From positions 3,117,804 to 3,181,803 of the forward strand of contig NZ_JAFIDA010000001.1 of the NCBI RefSeq assembly GCF_017834145.1: a stretch of 64,000 nt of DNA, written 5' to 3'. Below, piece by piece: positions 33,699 through 42,380 of this stretch. The notes under the pieces were generated by a model that made no database searches, was not told the origin of the DNA, and was given only the letters and a program-made list of their open reading frames with translations. Position 1 is the stretch's first letter; the number at the start of each line of letters is the position of its first letter. Both the position numbers and the translations under genes were made by a program. The stretch comes from Leucobacter exalbidus. Lineage in GTDB: Bacteria > Actinomycetota > Actinomycetes > Actinomycetales > Microbacteriaceae.

Positions 33699-34609
33699 TG
33701 CTGTACGCACAGACCACCGCTGAGGCGAAGCGTCGCCTCTTCCGCGAGCGCCTCGCCACTGGCGAGCTGCTGCGGTTCCCGGGCGCATTCAACCCGCTGT
33801 CTGCCCGCTTGATCGAGCAGAAGGGCTTCGAGGGCGTCTACATCTCGGGCGCCGTGCTGTCGGCCGACCTGGGCCTGCCCGACATTGGGCTCACCACCCT
33901 CACCGAGGTTGCCGGCCGTGGCAAGCAGATCGCTCGCATGACCGATCTGCCCGCGATCATCGACGCCGACACCGGCTTCGGTGAGCCGATGAACGTGGCG
34001 CGCACCATTCAGGAGCTCGAAGATGCGGGCCTCGCCGGCGCGCACATCGAAGACCAGGTGAACCCCAAGCGTTGCGGCCACCTCGACGGCAAATCGGTCG
34101 TTGACGAAGCGACTGCGCTGAAGCGTATTCGCGCAGGTGTTGACGCACGTCGTGACTCGAACTTCTTGATCATGGCGCGCACCGACATTCGTGCCACCGA
34201 GCCTGGCGACTCGGGCCTCGCCCTCGCGGCAGACCGCGCGAAGGCACTGGTTGACGCCGGTGCCGACGCGATCTTCCCCGAGGCGATGCGCACGCTTGAG
34301 GAGTTCGAAGCGATTCGCAAAGCCGTTGACGTGCCGATCCTCGCGAACATGACCGAGTTTGGCAAGAGCGAGCTCTTCTCGAGCGAGCAGCTGGCCAGCG
34401 TCGGTGTGAACATCGTGATCTGGCCCGTGTCGATGCTGCGTATCTCGATGGGCGCCACTGGTCGCGCACTCGACGAGCTCAACAATGTGGGGCACCTCAC
34501 GGGCAAGCTGGGGGAGATGCAGCACCGCGCTGACCTCTACGAGCTGCTCGACTACGAGTCCTACAACAGCTTCGACACGAACGTGTTTAATTTCGAGGTG
34601 GAGCGCTAA
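33698..34609 (+). CDS. prpB: Methylisocitrate lyase
   Basis: 303 residues of the isocitrate-lyase/PEP-mutase superfamily. It cleaves 2-methylisocitrate to pyruvate and succinate. The catalytic loop is KRCGH with Cys126; metal ligands lie in DADTGFGEP and HIEDQ. GVYISGAVLSADLGLPD and ALDELNN-type C-terminal segments fit PrpB rather than AceA. It is followed by an intercistronic hairpin before prpC. Confidence 0.95.
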   Translation: MLYAQTTAEAKRRLFRERLATGELLRFPGAFNPLSARLIEQKGFEGVYISGAVLSADLGLPDIGLTTLTEVAGRGKQIARMTDLPAIIDADTGFGEPMNVARTIQELEDAGLAGAHIEDQVNPKRCGHLDGKSVVDEATALKRIRAGVDARRDSNFLIMARTDIRATEPGDSGLALAADRAKALVDAGADAIFPEAMRTLEEFEAIRKAVDVPILANMTEFGKSELFSSEQLASVGVNIVIWPVSMLRISMGATGRALDELNNVGHLTGKLGEMQHRADLYELLDYESYNSFDTNVFNFEVER

Positions 34610-34626
34610 GCCACCCGAGCAAGACC

Positions 34627-34671
34627 CGATGTTTCGGCCCAACCAATGTCCACGGGCGGGCCGAAACATCG
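34627..34671 (+). terminator. Intercistronic hairpin between prpB and prpC
   Basis: Perfect 14-bp stem (34627-34640 with 34658-34671) around a 17-base loop, 17 bp after the prpB stop and 32 bp before prpC. There is no U-run, so partial attenuation or mRNA stabilisation is as likely as termination. Confidence 0.5.
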
Positions 34672-34702
34672 CACCATCGCAGCCGCATGCAAAGGAGCAA
34701 TC

Positions 34703-35833
34703 ATGGCAGAGCAAGACATTAAGAAGGGCCTGGCGGGCGTCGTTGTCGACTACACCGCCGTTTCAAAGGTTAACCCCGAGACCAACAGCCTGCTGTACCG
34801 CGGGTATCCCGTGCAGGAGCTGGCTGCAACGCAGCCGTTCGAGGCCGTCGCCTACCTGCTGTGGCACGGCGAACTGCCGACGCCCGCGCAGCTGGCCGAG
34901 TTCGAACAGCAGGAGCGTGCGCTGCGCCCCCTCGATGAGCGCACCAAGGCGCTGCTCGAAACGATGCCCGTGTCTGCGCACCCCATGGATTTGGTGCGCA
35001 CCGCGGTCAGCCAGCTCGGCACATTCGACGAAACGCTGGGGCAGCCCGGCGGCTGGACCGACGCGAACCTCGACCTGGGCCGTTCAATCTACCTCTTCGC
35101 GCAGCTGCCCACCATTGTGGCTGCGGTGCAGCGCCGCCGCCGCGGGCTCGAGCCCATTGAGCCCCGCGACGACCTTGACTACTCGGCAAACTTCCTCTGG
35201 ATGACGTTTGGTGAGCTGCCGTCGAAGGCCGCGATCGACGTGTTCCGCGTATCGATGGTGCTCTACGCAGAGCACTCCTTCAACGCATCAACGTTCACGG
35301 CCCGCGTGATCGCCTCGACCACCTCCGACCTCTACTCGGCGGTCGTTGGCGGCATCGGCGCACTCAAGGGCCCGCTGCACGGCGGCGCAAACGAGGCCGT
35401 GATGCACATCATGACCGAGATCGGTACCGCAGAAAACGTTACCCCGTGGCTCGACAAGGCACTCGCCGAGAAGCGCAAGATCATGGGCTTTGGCCACCGC
35501 GTCTACAAGCAGGGCGACTCGCGCGTGCCCACGATGAAGGCCGCGCTCGACGTGCTGCTGGCCGAGTCGGGTCGCCCCGATCTCGCCGAGCTGTACGCCG
35601 AACTCGAGCGTGACTTTGTGGCGCGCAAGGGGATCTACCCCAACCTCGACTACCCGTCGGGCCCCGCCTACCACCTGCTCGGTTTCGACACCGAGATCTT
35701 CACCCCGCTGTTCATCGCGGCGCGCGTGACGGGTTGGACGGCGCACATCATGGAGCAGGCGGCGGCGAATGCGCTGATCCGGCCCCTGTCTGCATACAAC
35801 GGAGTCGACGAGCGGCACGTCGCCGGGGCGTAA
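34703..35833 (+). CDS. prpC: 2-methylcitrate synthase
   Basis: 376 residues from ATG 34703, which follows AAAGGAG; the longer in-frame start lies inside the hairpin and is rejected. Condenses propionyl-CoA with oxaloacetate. Citrate-synthase-fold motifs: YRGYPVQELA, YAEHSFNASTFTARV with catalytic His, GPLHGGANEAVM and GFGHRVYKQGDSR. Short type and prp context point to PrpC; the ordinary citrate synthase is the separate gltA at 48.8 kb. Confidence 0.94.
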   Translation: MAEQDIKKGLAGVVVDYTAVSKVNPETNSLLYRGYPVQELAATQPFEAVAYLLWHGELPTPAQLAEFEQQERALRPLDERTKALLETMPVSAHPMDLVRTAVSQLGTFDETLGQPGGWTDANLDLGRSIYLFAQLPTIVAAVQRRRRGLEPIEPRDDLDYSANFLWMTFGELPSKAAIDVFRVSMVLYAEHSFNASTFTARVIASTTSDLYSAVVGGIGALKGPLHGGANEAVMHIMTEIGTAENVTPWLDKALAEKRKIMGFGHRVYKQGDSRVPTMKAALDVLLAESGRPDLAELYAELERDFVARKGIYPNLDYPSGPAYHLLGFDTEIFTPLFIAARVTGWTAHIMEQAAANALIRPLSAYNGVDERHVAGA

Positions 35834-35849
35834 CGCCCCGCGGTGCCGC

Positions 35850-35902
35850 GGCGTCACAGGCAGTACCCGCGGCACCTGCCCGCGGGTACTGCCTGTGACG
35901 CC
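35850..35902 (+). terminator. Strong hairpin after prpC
   Basis: Perfect 22-bp stem (35850-35871 with 35881-35902) and a nine-base loop, 16 bp downstream of the prpC stop. No U-tract, but its length and place suggest it ends the prp transcript. Confidence 0.7.
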
Positions 35903-35954
35903 TCCCGCACGGTAGCGTTAAGATTCACGGATCTTGAGAGCAAAGAGGATCGAC

Positions 35955-36731
35955 ATGACCGAGTACACCAGCATCATCACCGACGTGAGCGACCGCGTCG
36001 CGACCATCACCCTCAACCGGCCCGAAGCCCTCAACGCGCTCAACGGTGCGCTGGTGGCCGAGCTGATCGAGGCCGCTGTGGGGTTCGATGCCGACCCCGG
36101 CATCGGTGCGATTGTGATCACCGGATCGGAGCGGGCCTTCGCAGCCGGCGCCGATATCAAGGAGATGGCTGAACTCGGGTACGCCGAGATGTACCTGGGC
36201 GGCCCGTTTCCGAGCTGGGACGGGTTCGTGCAGATGCGCACCCCCGTGATCGCGGCGGTGGCCGGGTTTGCGCTCGGCGGTGGCTGCGAACTCGCGATGA
36301 TGTGCGACATTATTCTCGCGGCAGACACCGCAAAGTTTGGGCAGCCCGAGATCAACCTCGGGGTGCTGCCTGGCTTTGGCGGATCGCAGCGCCTGCCCCG
36401 CGCGATCGGCAAGTACAAGGCCGCCGAAATGGTGCTCACCGGGCGCATGATGGGCGCCGAAGAAGCCGAGCGGTCGGGCCTCGTGTCACGCGTGGTGCCC
36501 GCGGCCGAGCTGCGCGACGAAGCACACAAAGTCGCCAAGACGATCGCGTCGAAGTCGCTGCCCGCCGTGTACGCAGCGAAAGACGCGCTGCAGGCCTCGC
36601 AAGAGATGCCGTTGAGCGAGGGGCTGCGGTTCGAGCGCCACGCGTTTGCGGCGTCGTTCGCCACCGACGACCAGAAGGAAGGCATGCGCGCGTTCCAAGA
36701 GAAGCGCGCGGCGAACTTCACGCACCGCTAG
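35955..36731 (+). CDS. Enoyl-CoA hydratase
   Basis: 258 residues from ATG 35955 (AGGATC upstream). Crotonase fold: oxyanion-hole segments [11 protein letters not shown] and [14 protein letters not shown], with the two catalytic Glu in GCELAM and [21 protein letters not shown], so both acid/base residues of a true hydratase are kept. It hydrates 2-enoyl-CoA in fatty acid or amino acid degradation. It follows the prp operon beyond a strong hairpin, perhaps with its own promoter (TAAGAT just upstream at 35929-35934). Confidence 0.92.
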   Translation: MTEYTSIITDVSDRVATITLNRPEALNALNGALVAELIEAAVGFDADPGIGAIVITGSERAFAAGADIKEMAELGYAEMYLGGPFPSWDGFVQMRTPVIAAVAGFALGGGCELAMMCDIILAADTAKFGQPEINLGVLPGFGGSQRLPRAIGKYKAAEMVLTGRMMGAEEAERSGLVSRVVPAAELRDEAHKVAKTIASKSLPAVYAAKDALQASQEMPLSEGLRFERHAFAASFATDDQKEGMRAFQEKRAANFTHR

Positions 36732-36803
36732 CTCGCTGGGGCCGTTGAGACATGCGCCGCGGCCCGCGATTTGTCTACGGTCAGAGATTTGACTGAGGGC
36801 AGA

Positions 36804-36851
36804 CGAAACTTAGGGTTTCGATCTGTTTCTAGGCGAAAATCTGTTTCTGGG
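36804..36851. repeat. Small inverted and direct repeats in a non-coding gap
   Basis: CGAAAC/GTTTCG (36804-36820) is followed by two copies of ATCTGTTTCT(A/G)GG at 36821-36833 and 36839-36851. The gap between the hydratase and monooxygenase genes (about 210 bp) otherwise contains only the terminator at 36887. Confidence 0.35.
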
Positions 36852-36886
36852 TCAACCAGCACGACATGTGCGCACGCAGGCACAAA

Positions 36887-36932
36887 ACGGCAAAGGCCGC
36901 GCCCCTCACGCGAGGGGCGCGGCCTTTGCCGT
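36887..36932 (-). terminator. Bidirectional terminator
   Basis: Perfect 21-bp stem (36887-36907 with 36912-36932) and a four-base loop ACGC, between the converging hydratase and monooxygenase genes. A-rich bases precede it on the plus strand, giving U residues for the minus-strand transcript. Confidence 0.85.
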
Positions 36933-36943
36933 AGCGGTCGAAC

Positions 36944-37264
36944 TTAGTCGATGGCGAGCTCGCCCATGGCGTCCCAGCCCTCGCCGTCAACCTGACGCGA
37001 CACGATCTTGGGGGTTGACAGCAGGTGCGGGCGCATCGCGTCGAGACCAGCAGCGAAGTGTGCGCTGTTGACGTGGGGGCCTGCGCCATCTTCGGTGAAC
37101 GCCTCAACGAGTACGAACTCGTTGGGGGTCTCGAGGCTGCGTGACCAGTCGAACCAGAGGTTGCCGGCTTCGGCGCGGGTGGCCTCGGTGAACGGGCGCA
37201 CGATCTCGGCCCAGTTCTCGACGCTCTCGGGCTTGACGGTGAACTTAACAACGATGAAATACAT
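36944..37264 (-). CDS. Antibiotic biosynthesis monooxygenase (ABM) domain protein
   Basis: 106 residues, a single dimeric ferredoxin-like ABM domain. MYFIVVKFTVKPE at the start, TEATRAEAGNLWFDWSRS, FVLVEAFTEDGAGPHVNSAHF and the later LLSTPKIVSRQV fit putative quinol monooxygenases of the YgiN type. The His-Val pair and Trp/Phe pocket of the family are kept. No operon partner; probably a cytosolic oxygenase or a stress protein. Confidence 0.85.
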   Translation of the reverse strand: MYFIVVKFTVKPESVENWAEIVRPFTEATRAEAGNLWFDWSRSLETPNEFVLVEAFTEDGAGPHVNSAHFAAGLDAMRPHLLSTPKIVSRQVDGEGWDAMGELAID

Positions 37265-37423
37265 TTTGAGGTTCCTCTTGATTCAGGGCCGAAACGGCCA
37301 ATAATGAGTGACTCGGCACCGTTGCAGCAGTCGTGAGTTCTAGCCTAATGGCGTGAAGGTGCCAGAATAGTGAAAGTTGCGTGTGCGGATGCCTGATCGG
37401 CTCCGAGAATGGAGAAGCCGTCG

Positions 37424-38491
37424 ATGACTTACAGCGTTGCAGTTGCGGGAGCCTCAGGTTATGCGGGAGGCGAGCTGCTGAGGCTGCTTGCTGGGCACCC
37501 CGAGTTCGAGGTGCGCACGGTGACGGGGCACTCGAGCGCGGGCCGACCGCTGATCGAATCGCAGCCGCACCTGCGCTCACTCGCGCATTTGACGCTGCAG
37601 GCGACCACACCTGAGGTGCTCGACGGACACGACATCGTGTTCTTCGCGCTGCCTCACGGCGCATCGGGGGAGCTCACCGCGCAGCTCACCAATGTGCGCC
37701 TCGCCGTTGACTGCGGCGCCGATCACCGCCTCACGAGCAGCGCCGACTGGGCGAAGTTCTACGGCGGTGAGCACCACGAAGCCTGGACCTACGGCGTCCC
37801 CGAGCTGATCGTGGCCGCGAACGGCGCTGCGTCGTCACTGACCAAGCAGCGCGACGCGCTTATTGGAGCGACCCGGATCGCAGCCCCCGGCTGCAACGCA
37901 TCGACGGTGGCCATGTCACTGGCCCCCGGCATCGCCGCTGGCGTGATCGAAGCGACCGACATCGTGTCGGTGCTCGCCGTGGGCCCCAGCGGTGCTGGGA
38001 AAGCCGCGAAGACGCACCTGCTCGGGGCTGAACTCATGGGCACGGCGAACCCGTACGCCGTGGGCGGCACCCACCGTCACATCCCCGAGATTCAGCAGGC
38101 ACTACGCGGCGCTGGTGCGAGCGAGGAGCCGACCATCAGTTTCACGCCCGTGCTCGTACCGATGAGCCGTGGCATTCTGGCCACCTCGACGGCCAAGCTC
38201 GTGCCCGGCACCACGGCGGCCGAGGTGCGCGCCGCTTGGGAGGCCGCATACGCCGACGAAGCGTTTGTGCACGTGCTGCCCGAGGGCGTGTTCCCCCGTA
38301 CGGCAGACACGCTCGGCGCCAACACCTGCCTGATCGGCATCGCTGTTGATGAGGCGGTGGGCCGCGTGATCGTGGTGGCCGCCCTCGATAACCTTGCCAA
38401 GGGCACCGCGGGCGCCGCGATCCAGTCGGCCAACATTGCGCTGGGCCTGCCCGAGATCACCGGCCTCAGCGTCGACGGCGTCGCACCGTAA
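37424..38491 (+). CDS. argC: N-acetyl-gamma-glutamyl-phosphate reductase
   Basis: 355 residues from ATG 37424 (GGAGAAG upstream). Third step of arginine synthesis: reduces N-acetylglutamyl phosphate with NADPH. The Rossmann motif is [15 protein letters not shown], the catalytic Cys157 is in AAPGCNAS, and the later His in [10 protein letters not shown] is also present. Leads argC-argJ-argB. Confidence 0.96.
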   Translation: MTYSVAVAGASGYAGGELLRLLAGHPEFEVRTVTGHSSAGRPLIESQPHLRSLAHLTLQATTPEVLDGHDIVFFALPHGASGELTAQLTNVRLAVDCGADHRLTSSADWAKFYGGEHHEAWTYGVPELIVAANGAASSLTKQRDALIGATRIAAPGCNASTVAMSLAPGIAAGVIEATDIVSVLAVGPSGAGKAAKTHLLGAELMGTANPYAVGGTHRHIPEIQQALRGAGASEEPTISFTPVLVPMSRGILATSTAKLVPGTTAAEVRAAWEAAYADEAFVHVLPEGVFPRTADTLGANTCLIGIAVDEAVGRVIVVAALDNLAKGTAGAAIQSANIALGLPEITGLSVDGVAP

Positions 38492-38569
38492 CCCGCGGCT
38501 CCGGCACAGCCACCGGCACCGGCACCGCAACAGCCCCCACAATCTGCACCACCCAAAGAAAGAAGCATC

Positions 38570-39727
38570 GTGACTGTCACCACCCCGCAGGGTTTTCGCT
38601 CAGCAGGCATCGCCGTCGGGCTCAAGAGCACCGGCAAGCCTGACCTGGCACTCGTCGTGAATGATGGGCCCGCGCCCGCAAGCGCCGTCGTGTTTACCAC
38701 GAACCGTGCCCAGGCCAACCCCATTCTGTGGAGCCGCAAGGTGGCGCAGAACGGGCCAGTGCGCGCGGTGATTTTGAACTCGGGCGGGGCGAACTGCTTC
38801 ACCGGAGACTTTGGGTACGAGACGACGAAGCTCACCGCTGAGGCCGTTGCACGCGAGCTGCAGGATCCCACTGCCGACCATGTGCTCGTGTGCTCGACCG
38901 GCCTCATTGGCACGGGCGACCAGACGTTCCGCGACAAGATCGTCAACAACGTGCCGCAGCTGACCGCGGCGCTGAGCAGCGATGACACGACGGCCCCCGC
39001 CGCGATCCTCACCACCGACTCGGTCGAAAAGACCGAGGTGCACGAGGGCGCGGGCTGGACGATCGGCGCAATGGCCAAGGGCGCCGGCATGCTGGCCCCC
39101 GGCCTCGCGACCATGCTCGTCGTCATCACGACCGACGCGCTGCTCGACGGCGATGCCCTCGACCGTGCCCTGCGCGTGGCGACCGGTGCCAGCTTCGATC
39201 GCCTCGATTCAGACGGCTGCATGTCCACCAACGACCAGGTGACGCTGCTCGCCAGCGGTGCCAGCGGGGTCACCCCCGACGAGGCCGAGTTCGCTGCCGC
39301 CCTGGCCGGGGTCTGCGACAGCCTCGCGAGCCAGCTGCAGGCTGATGCTGAGGGTGCCAGCCACGACATCGACATCGAGGTGCGCGGCGCCGCCAGCATC
39401 GAAGATGGCATGGAGGTGGGCCGCTCGATCGCCCGCAACAACCTGTTCAAGGCCGCCATCTTCGGTAACGACCCCAACTGGGGTCGCGTGCTCGCTGCGA
39501 TCGGCACTACCGAGGCCGCCTTCGACCCCTACCAGGTCGATGTTTCATTCAACGGTGTGCGCCTGTGCCACGCTGGCGCCCCCGATCGCCCCGTCGAAGA
39601 CTGCGACCTGACCCCGCGTCGCACCCACGTGATGCTCGACCTGTTCTCGGGCGAGCACACCGTCACGATTCGCACGAACGACCTCACGCACGACTACGTG
39701 CATGAGAACAGCGCGTACTCGAGCTAA
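38570..39727 (+). CDS. argJ: Bifunctional ornithine acetyltransferase/N-acetylglutamate synthase
   Basis: 385 residues, GTG start. The precursor cleaves itself before Thr181 in KGAGMLAPGLATMLVV, giving alpha and beta chains with Thr181 as nucleophile. DGCMSTNDQVTLLASG and the C-terminal NDLTHDYVHENSAYSS are diagnostic. It recycles the acetyl group, so argE and argA are not needed in this pathway. Confidence 0.96.
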   Translation: MTVTTPQGFRSAGIAVGLKSTGKPDLALVVNDGPAPASAVVFTTNRAQANPILWSRKVAQNGPVRAVILNSGGANCFTGDFGYETTKLTAEAVARELQDPTADHVLVCSTGLIGTGDQTFRDKIVNNVPQLTAALSSDDTTAPAAILTTDSVEKTEVHEGAGWTIGAMAKGAGMLAPGLATMLVVITTDALLDGDALDRALRVATGASFDRLDSDGCMSTNDQVTLLASGASGVTPDEAEFAAALAGVCDSLASQLQADAEGASHDIDIEVRGAASIEDGMEVGRSIARNNLFKAAIFGNDPNWGRVLAAIGTTEAAFDPYQVDVSFNGVRLCHAGAPDRPVEDCDLTPRRTHVMLDLFSGEHTVTIRTNDLTHDYVHENSAYSS

Positions 39728-39788
39728 CGCTCGTCACCCCACGCACACCGATCGGGCCTGAACGCCCGGGAAAACACGGAAGACGACG

Positions 39789-40691
39789 ATGAGCACCACC
39801 ACCCACACCCTCGATCACACCCAGGCTAAGGCTAAGGCGCAGGTGCTCATCGAGTCTTTGCCGTGGCTGAAGAAGTTTCGTGATCGCATTATGGTGATCA
39901 AATTCGGCGGCAACGCGATGGTCGACGAGGCGCTGCTGAAGGCGTTCGCCGAGGACGTGGTGTACCTGCGTCACACGGGCATTCGCCCGGTCGTGGTGCA
40001 CGGCGGCGGCCCGCAGATCAACGCGATGCTCGCAAGGCTCGGCATCGAGAGCGAGTTCAAGGGCGGCTACCGCGTGACGACGCCCGAGACGATGGACGTG
40101 GTGCGCATGGTGCTCACCGGCAAGGTGAACCCCGAGCTGATCGACGAGATCAACGCGCACGGTCCGCTCGCCGCGGGCACAACGGGAGAGGACGCTGGCT
40201 TGTTCGTGGGCCGCCGCCGCGATCCCATAGAGGTCGACGGCGAAATGGTCGATCTGGGCCTCGTGGGTGACGTCGTCGATGTGCGTGTGGCCCCCGTGCT
40301 CGCGCTGCTTGACGCGGGCCTGATTCCCGTGGTGTCGTCGATCGCCCCCGACCGCGATCGCCCCGGCGACTCGCTGAACGTGAACGCCGATGCCGCAGCT
40401 GGCGCCCTCGCGACCGCGCTCGGCGCCGAAAAACTCGTCATTCTCACCGACGTTGCCGGGCTCTACGCCAACTGGCCCGACCGCGATTCGCTCGTCTCGT
40501 CACTCTCCGCCGCCGAGCTCGAGCAGATGCTGCCGAGCCTCGAATCGGGCATGATCCCCAAGATGCGCGCCTGCCTCGACGCGGTGCAGGGCGGCGTCTC
40601 AAAGGCCGCGATCATCGACGGCCGCGAACCCCACTCCGTGCTGCTCGAAATCTTCACCGAAGACGGCATTGGTACGGAGATCACGCCCTAA
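39789..40691 (+). CDS. argB: Acetylglutamate kinase
   Basis: 300 residues of the amino-acid kinase family. Phosphorylates N-acetylglutamate. KFGGNAM near 35, [12 protein letters not shown], and the nucleotide-binding [13 protein letters not shown] are intact, and the N-terminal helix typical of arginine-inhibited hexameric forms is present ([12 protein letters not shown]). argD, argF, argR, argG and argH do not follow in the usual order; an A24 peptidase begins at its end. Confidence 0.96.
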   Translation: MSTTTHTLDHTQAKAKAQVLIESLPWLKKFRDRIMVIKFGGNAMVDEALLKAFAEDVVYLRHTGIRPVVVHGGGPQINAMLARLGIESEFKGGYRVTTPETMDVVRMVLTGKVNPELIDEINAHGPLAAGTTGEDAGLFVGRRRDPIEVDGEMVDLGLVGDVVDVRVAPVLALLDAGLIPVVSSIAPDRDRPGDSLNVNADAAAGALATALGAEKLVILTDVAGLYANWPDRDSLVSSLSAAELEQMLPSLESGMIPKMRACLDAVQGGVSKAAIIDGREPHSVLLEIFTEDGIGTEITP

Positions 40692-41460
40692 CGCGGGCAA
40701 CTCCCGTCGATCTGGGCCTGACTTCGGGCCCGGATCAGGCCGCTTCGCGGCCGAATTCGCGCGGCTCCCGCGCGCCGCGCCAGCTTGGCTCGCGGTCGGC
40801 GGGGTGCTGGGCGCAGTGCTGGCTGGGCTGCTGGGCGCGCTGGCTACCTGGGCGGAGGTGTCTCACCGCACGGCGGCAGAGGCGAGCGGGCTTGCTGGTG
40901 GCACCTTCGGCGGCGCCAGCACCACGGCGTGGCTCGAGGCGCCGGCGGGCCTCGCCATCGTGGTGCTGAGCTTCGCCCTGTTTGGAGTGGGCACGGCCTG
41001 GCTGATCGTCGCCGATGTGCGCGAGCGGCGGCTGCCCAACACGGTGGTGCTGTGGGCGACGGCGGCGCTCGTCGTGCCGCTCAGCGCCGTGTCGCTGCTG
41101 TGGGGGATCCCGGGCGAACTCGCGCTGAGCTGGGCCGCCGCGCTCACATTCGCGGCCGTTGCGCTGGGCGCCTGGCTACTGTGGCCCGCGCACGTGGGGG
41201 CGGGAGACGTGAAGCTGACACCCGCCACCGCGTTTCTGCCGGCCTGGATGCAGCCCGAGGCGGTCTGGTTCCTGCTGCCTGTGTGGCTCATGGGCGCACT
41301 CACCGTGGCCGGAGTGATCGCGCTGCTGCGCCGGTCACGAGACCTTGCCTTTGGCCCCGTGCTGCTCGTGGCGAGCTGGGGTGCAGCCCTTACGAGCCCG
41401 ATGCTTGCTGGTCCGCTGCTTACCGGCCCCTTGCTCGCCGGTCCGCTGATTTCGGGCTAA
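40669..41460 (+). CDS. A24-family prepilin peptidase-like protein
   Basis: Membrane aspartic protease of the TadV/PilD type. The two catalytic Asp are visible: Asp116 in [11 protein letters not shown] and Asp180 in GAGDVKL. About six or seven helices span residues 40-245. No N-terminal methyltransferase domain is seen. The start is unsure: TTG 40669 overlaps argB by 23 bp and adds 35 soluble residues; later GTG codons are possible. The C-terminus has a Pro-Leu-Leu-x-Gly repeat ([18 protein letters not shown]). No pilin or tad genes lie in this window. Confidence 0.78.
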   Translation: MVRRSRPNAGNSRRSGPDFGPGSGRFAAEFARLPRAAPAWLAVGGVLGAVLAGLLGALATWAEVSHRTAAEASGLAGGTFGGASTTAWLEAPAGLAIVVLSFALFGVGTAWLIVADVRERRLPNTVVLWATAALVVPLSAVSLLWGIPGELALSWAAALTFAAVALGAWLLWPAHVGAGDVKLTPATAFLPAWMQPEAVWFLLPVWLMGALTVAGVIALLRRSRDLAFGPVLLVASWGAALTSPMLAGPLLTGPLLAGPLISG

Positions 41461-41492
41461 GCGTTCACCGACGAAGCAGCGAGAGCTATCGC

Positions 41493-41918
41493 CTATCCGA
41501 GTAGTCGGGCCTTGAGCGCACGCACCCGGGCGTGAATGTCGTCGCGTACGAGTTCCATCCGCTCGCGTCCCTCGATGCCGCGCAGGCTCGGCTCATCGGT
41601 CTCCCACACCTCAACCTGCACACCCTCGACCTCGGGTACCTGGGCCTCGGTGCCCAGCACCACCACGAGCCCCGCCGCTCGCATGTTTGCTTCGGTGAGC
41701 GGCTTGGGTACCTGCTCGCTGATATCGACTCCGAGGTCGAGCAGCACCTCCGCAGACAGTGCATTGATGGCGTCACCAGGCTTGGTGCCGGCCGAGGTTA
41801 TGGTGATGTCGTCGCCGGCCTCGAGTGTCATGAGACCCGCGGCCATTTGTGATTTGCCGCCGTTCTTGGCACAGACAAACAACACGGCGGGGCGAGAAGT
41901 CGTGGCAGAAGCGTTCAT
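41493..41918 (-). CDS. LMW phosphatase-family protein with Lys in the P-loop
   Basis: 141 residues from ATG 41918. Fold and context suggest an ArsC-like enzyme, but the P-loop reads CAKNGGKS: Cys16 is followed by Lys22 where the CX5R motif needs Arg. The general-acid region is also changed (VEVWETDEPS instead of YEDW), though an Asp remains. I recall this NGGKSQMA variant from other actinobacteria, so it is a subfamily, not a sequencing error. It overlaps arsR by four bases. Reductase, phosphatase or a non-catalytic role are all open. Confidence 0.82.
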   Translation of the reverse strand: MNASATTSRPAVLFVCAKNGGKSQMAAGLMTLEAGDDITITSAGTKPGDAINALSAEVLLDLGVDISEQVPKPLTEANMRAAGLVVVLGTEAQVPEVEGVQVEVWETDEPSLRGIEGRERMELVRDDIHARVRALKARLLG

Positions 41919-42265
41919 GATGATGCCTTCGGGGTCAGTGTTGCGGCCAGTGAATCTAGTGCACCTGGAACGATTGAATAATACGCCCAAACACCCCGCT
42001 TTTCGCGGGAAAGCAGGCCCGCGTCCACCAAGATTTTCAGGTGGTGCGAGACCGTGGGTTGCCCGAGCTCCAGCGGCTCAGCAAGGTCGCAGACGCAGGT
42101 TTCGGCTTCGGTGCTGCTGGACACCAGCGACAGGATGCGCAAGCGACTGGGATCAGATAGTGCTTTGAACCGTGCGGCGAGAGCTTCGGCATCAGGTACC
42201 TGCAGGGAGCCCTGGCCTGGTGCAGGAACACAACAGGGGGCAGCGGTGGCAGCGTACGAGGTCAC
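41915..42265 (-). CDS. arsR: ArsR-family As(III)-type repressor
   Basis: About 116 residues from GTG 42265, which has GAGG seven bases before it; an earlier ATG at 42328 would place the start inside the operator. The winged helix contains ETCVCDL with the two metal-binding Cys and the recognition helix LGQPTVSHHLKILVDAGLL. Cys pairs also occur at the N-terminus (APCCVP). It is divergent from a flavoprotein gene across a shared operator. Confidence 0.88.
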   Translation of the reverse strand: MTSYAATAAPCCVPAPGQGSLQVPDAEALAARFKALSDPSRLRILSLVSSSTEAETCVCDLAEPLELGQPTVSHHLKILVDAGLLSREKRGVWAYYSIVPGALDSLAATLTPKASS

Positions 42266-42303
42266 GCGCCTCACCTCACTTATTCTGGCCGATCCGGCAT
42301 ATT

Positions 42304-42350
42304 GACAAACTTCGATGTCTTCAATCATACTGAACGCATCGAAGGTTGTC
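42304..42350. promoter_or_regulatory. ArsR operator in the divergent ars promoter
   Basis: GACAAACTTCGATG (42304-42317) pairs with CATCGAAGGTTGTC (42337-42350), 13 of 14 positions matching. A smaller palindrome ATCGA-N6-TCGAT overlaps the right arm. It is placed between arsR and the flavoprotein gene and shares the CATCGAAG half-site with the operator at 28739. Confidence 0.65.
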
Positions 42351-42380
42351 GATATTTAGTAATCCGAGGAGCTTTTCATC

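Noticed and set aside
34646..34702. Longer prpC start
   Set aside because: The extra codons fall inside the hairpin and lack a ribosome site; ATG 34703 follows AAAGGAG.
33695..34714. 339-residue minus-strand frame opposite prpB
   Set aside because: Mirror of a well-supported prpB; no ribosome site and no recognisable domain.
38092..39507. 471-residue minus-strand frame opposite argC/argJ
   Set aside because: Ser/Ala/Pro-rich antisense of argJ, typical of shadow frames in this base composition.
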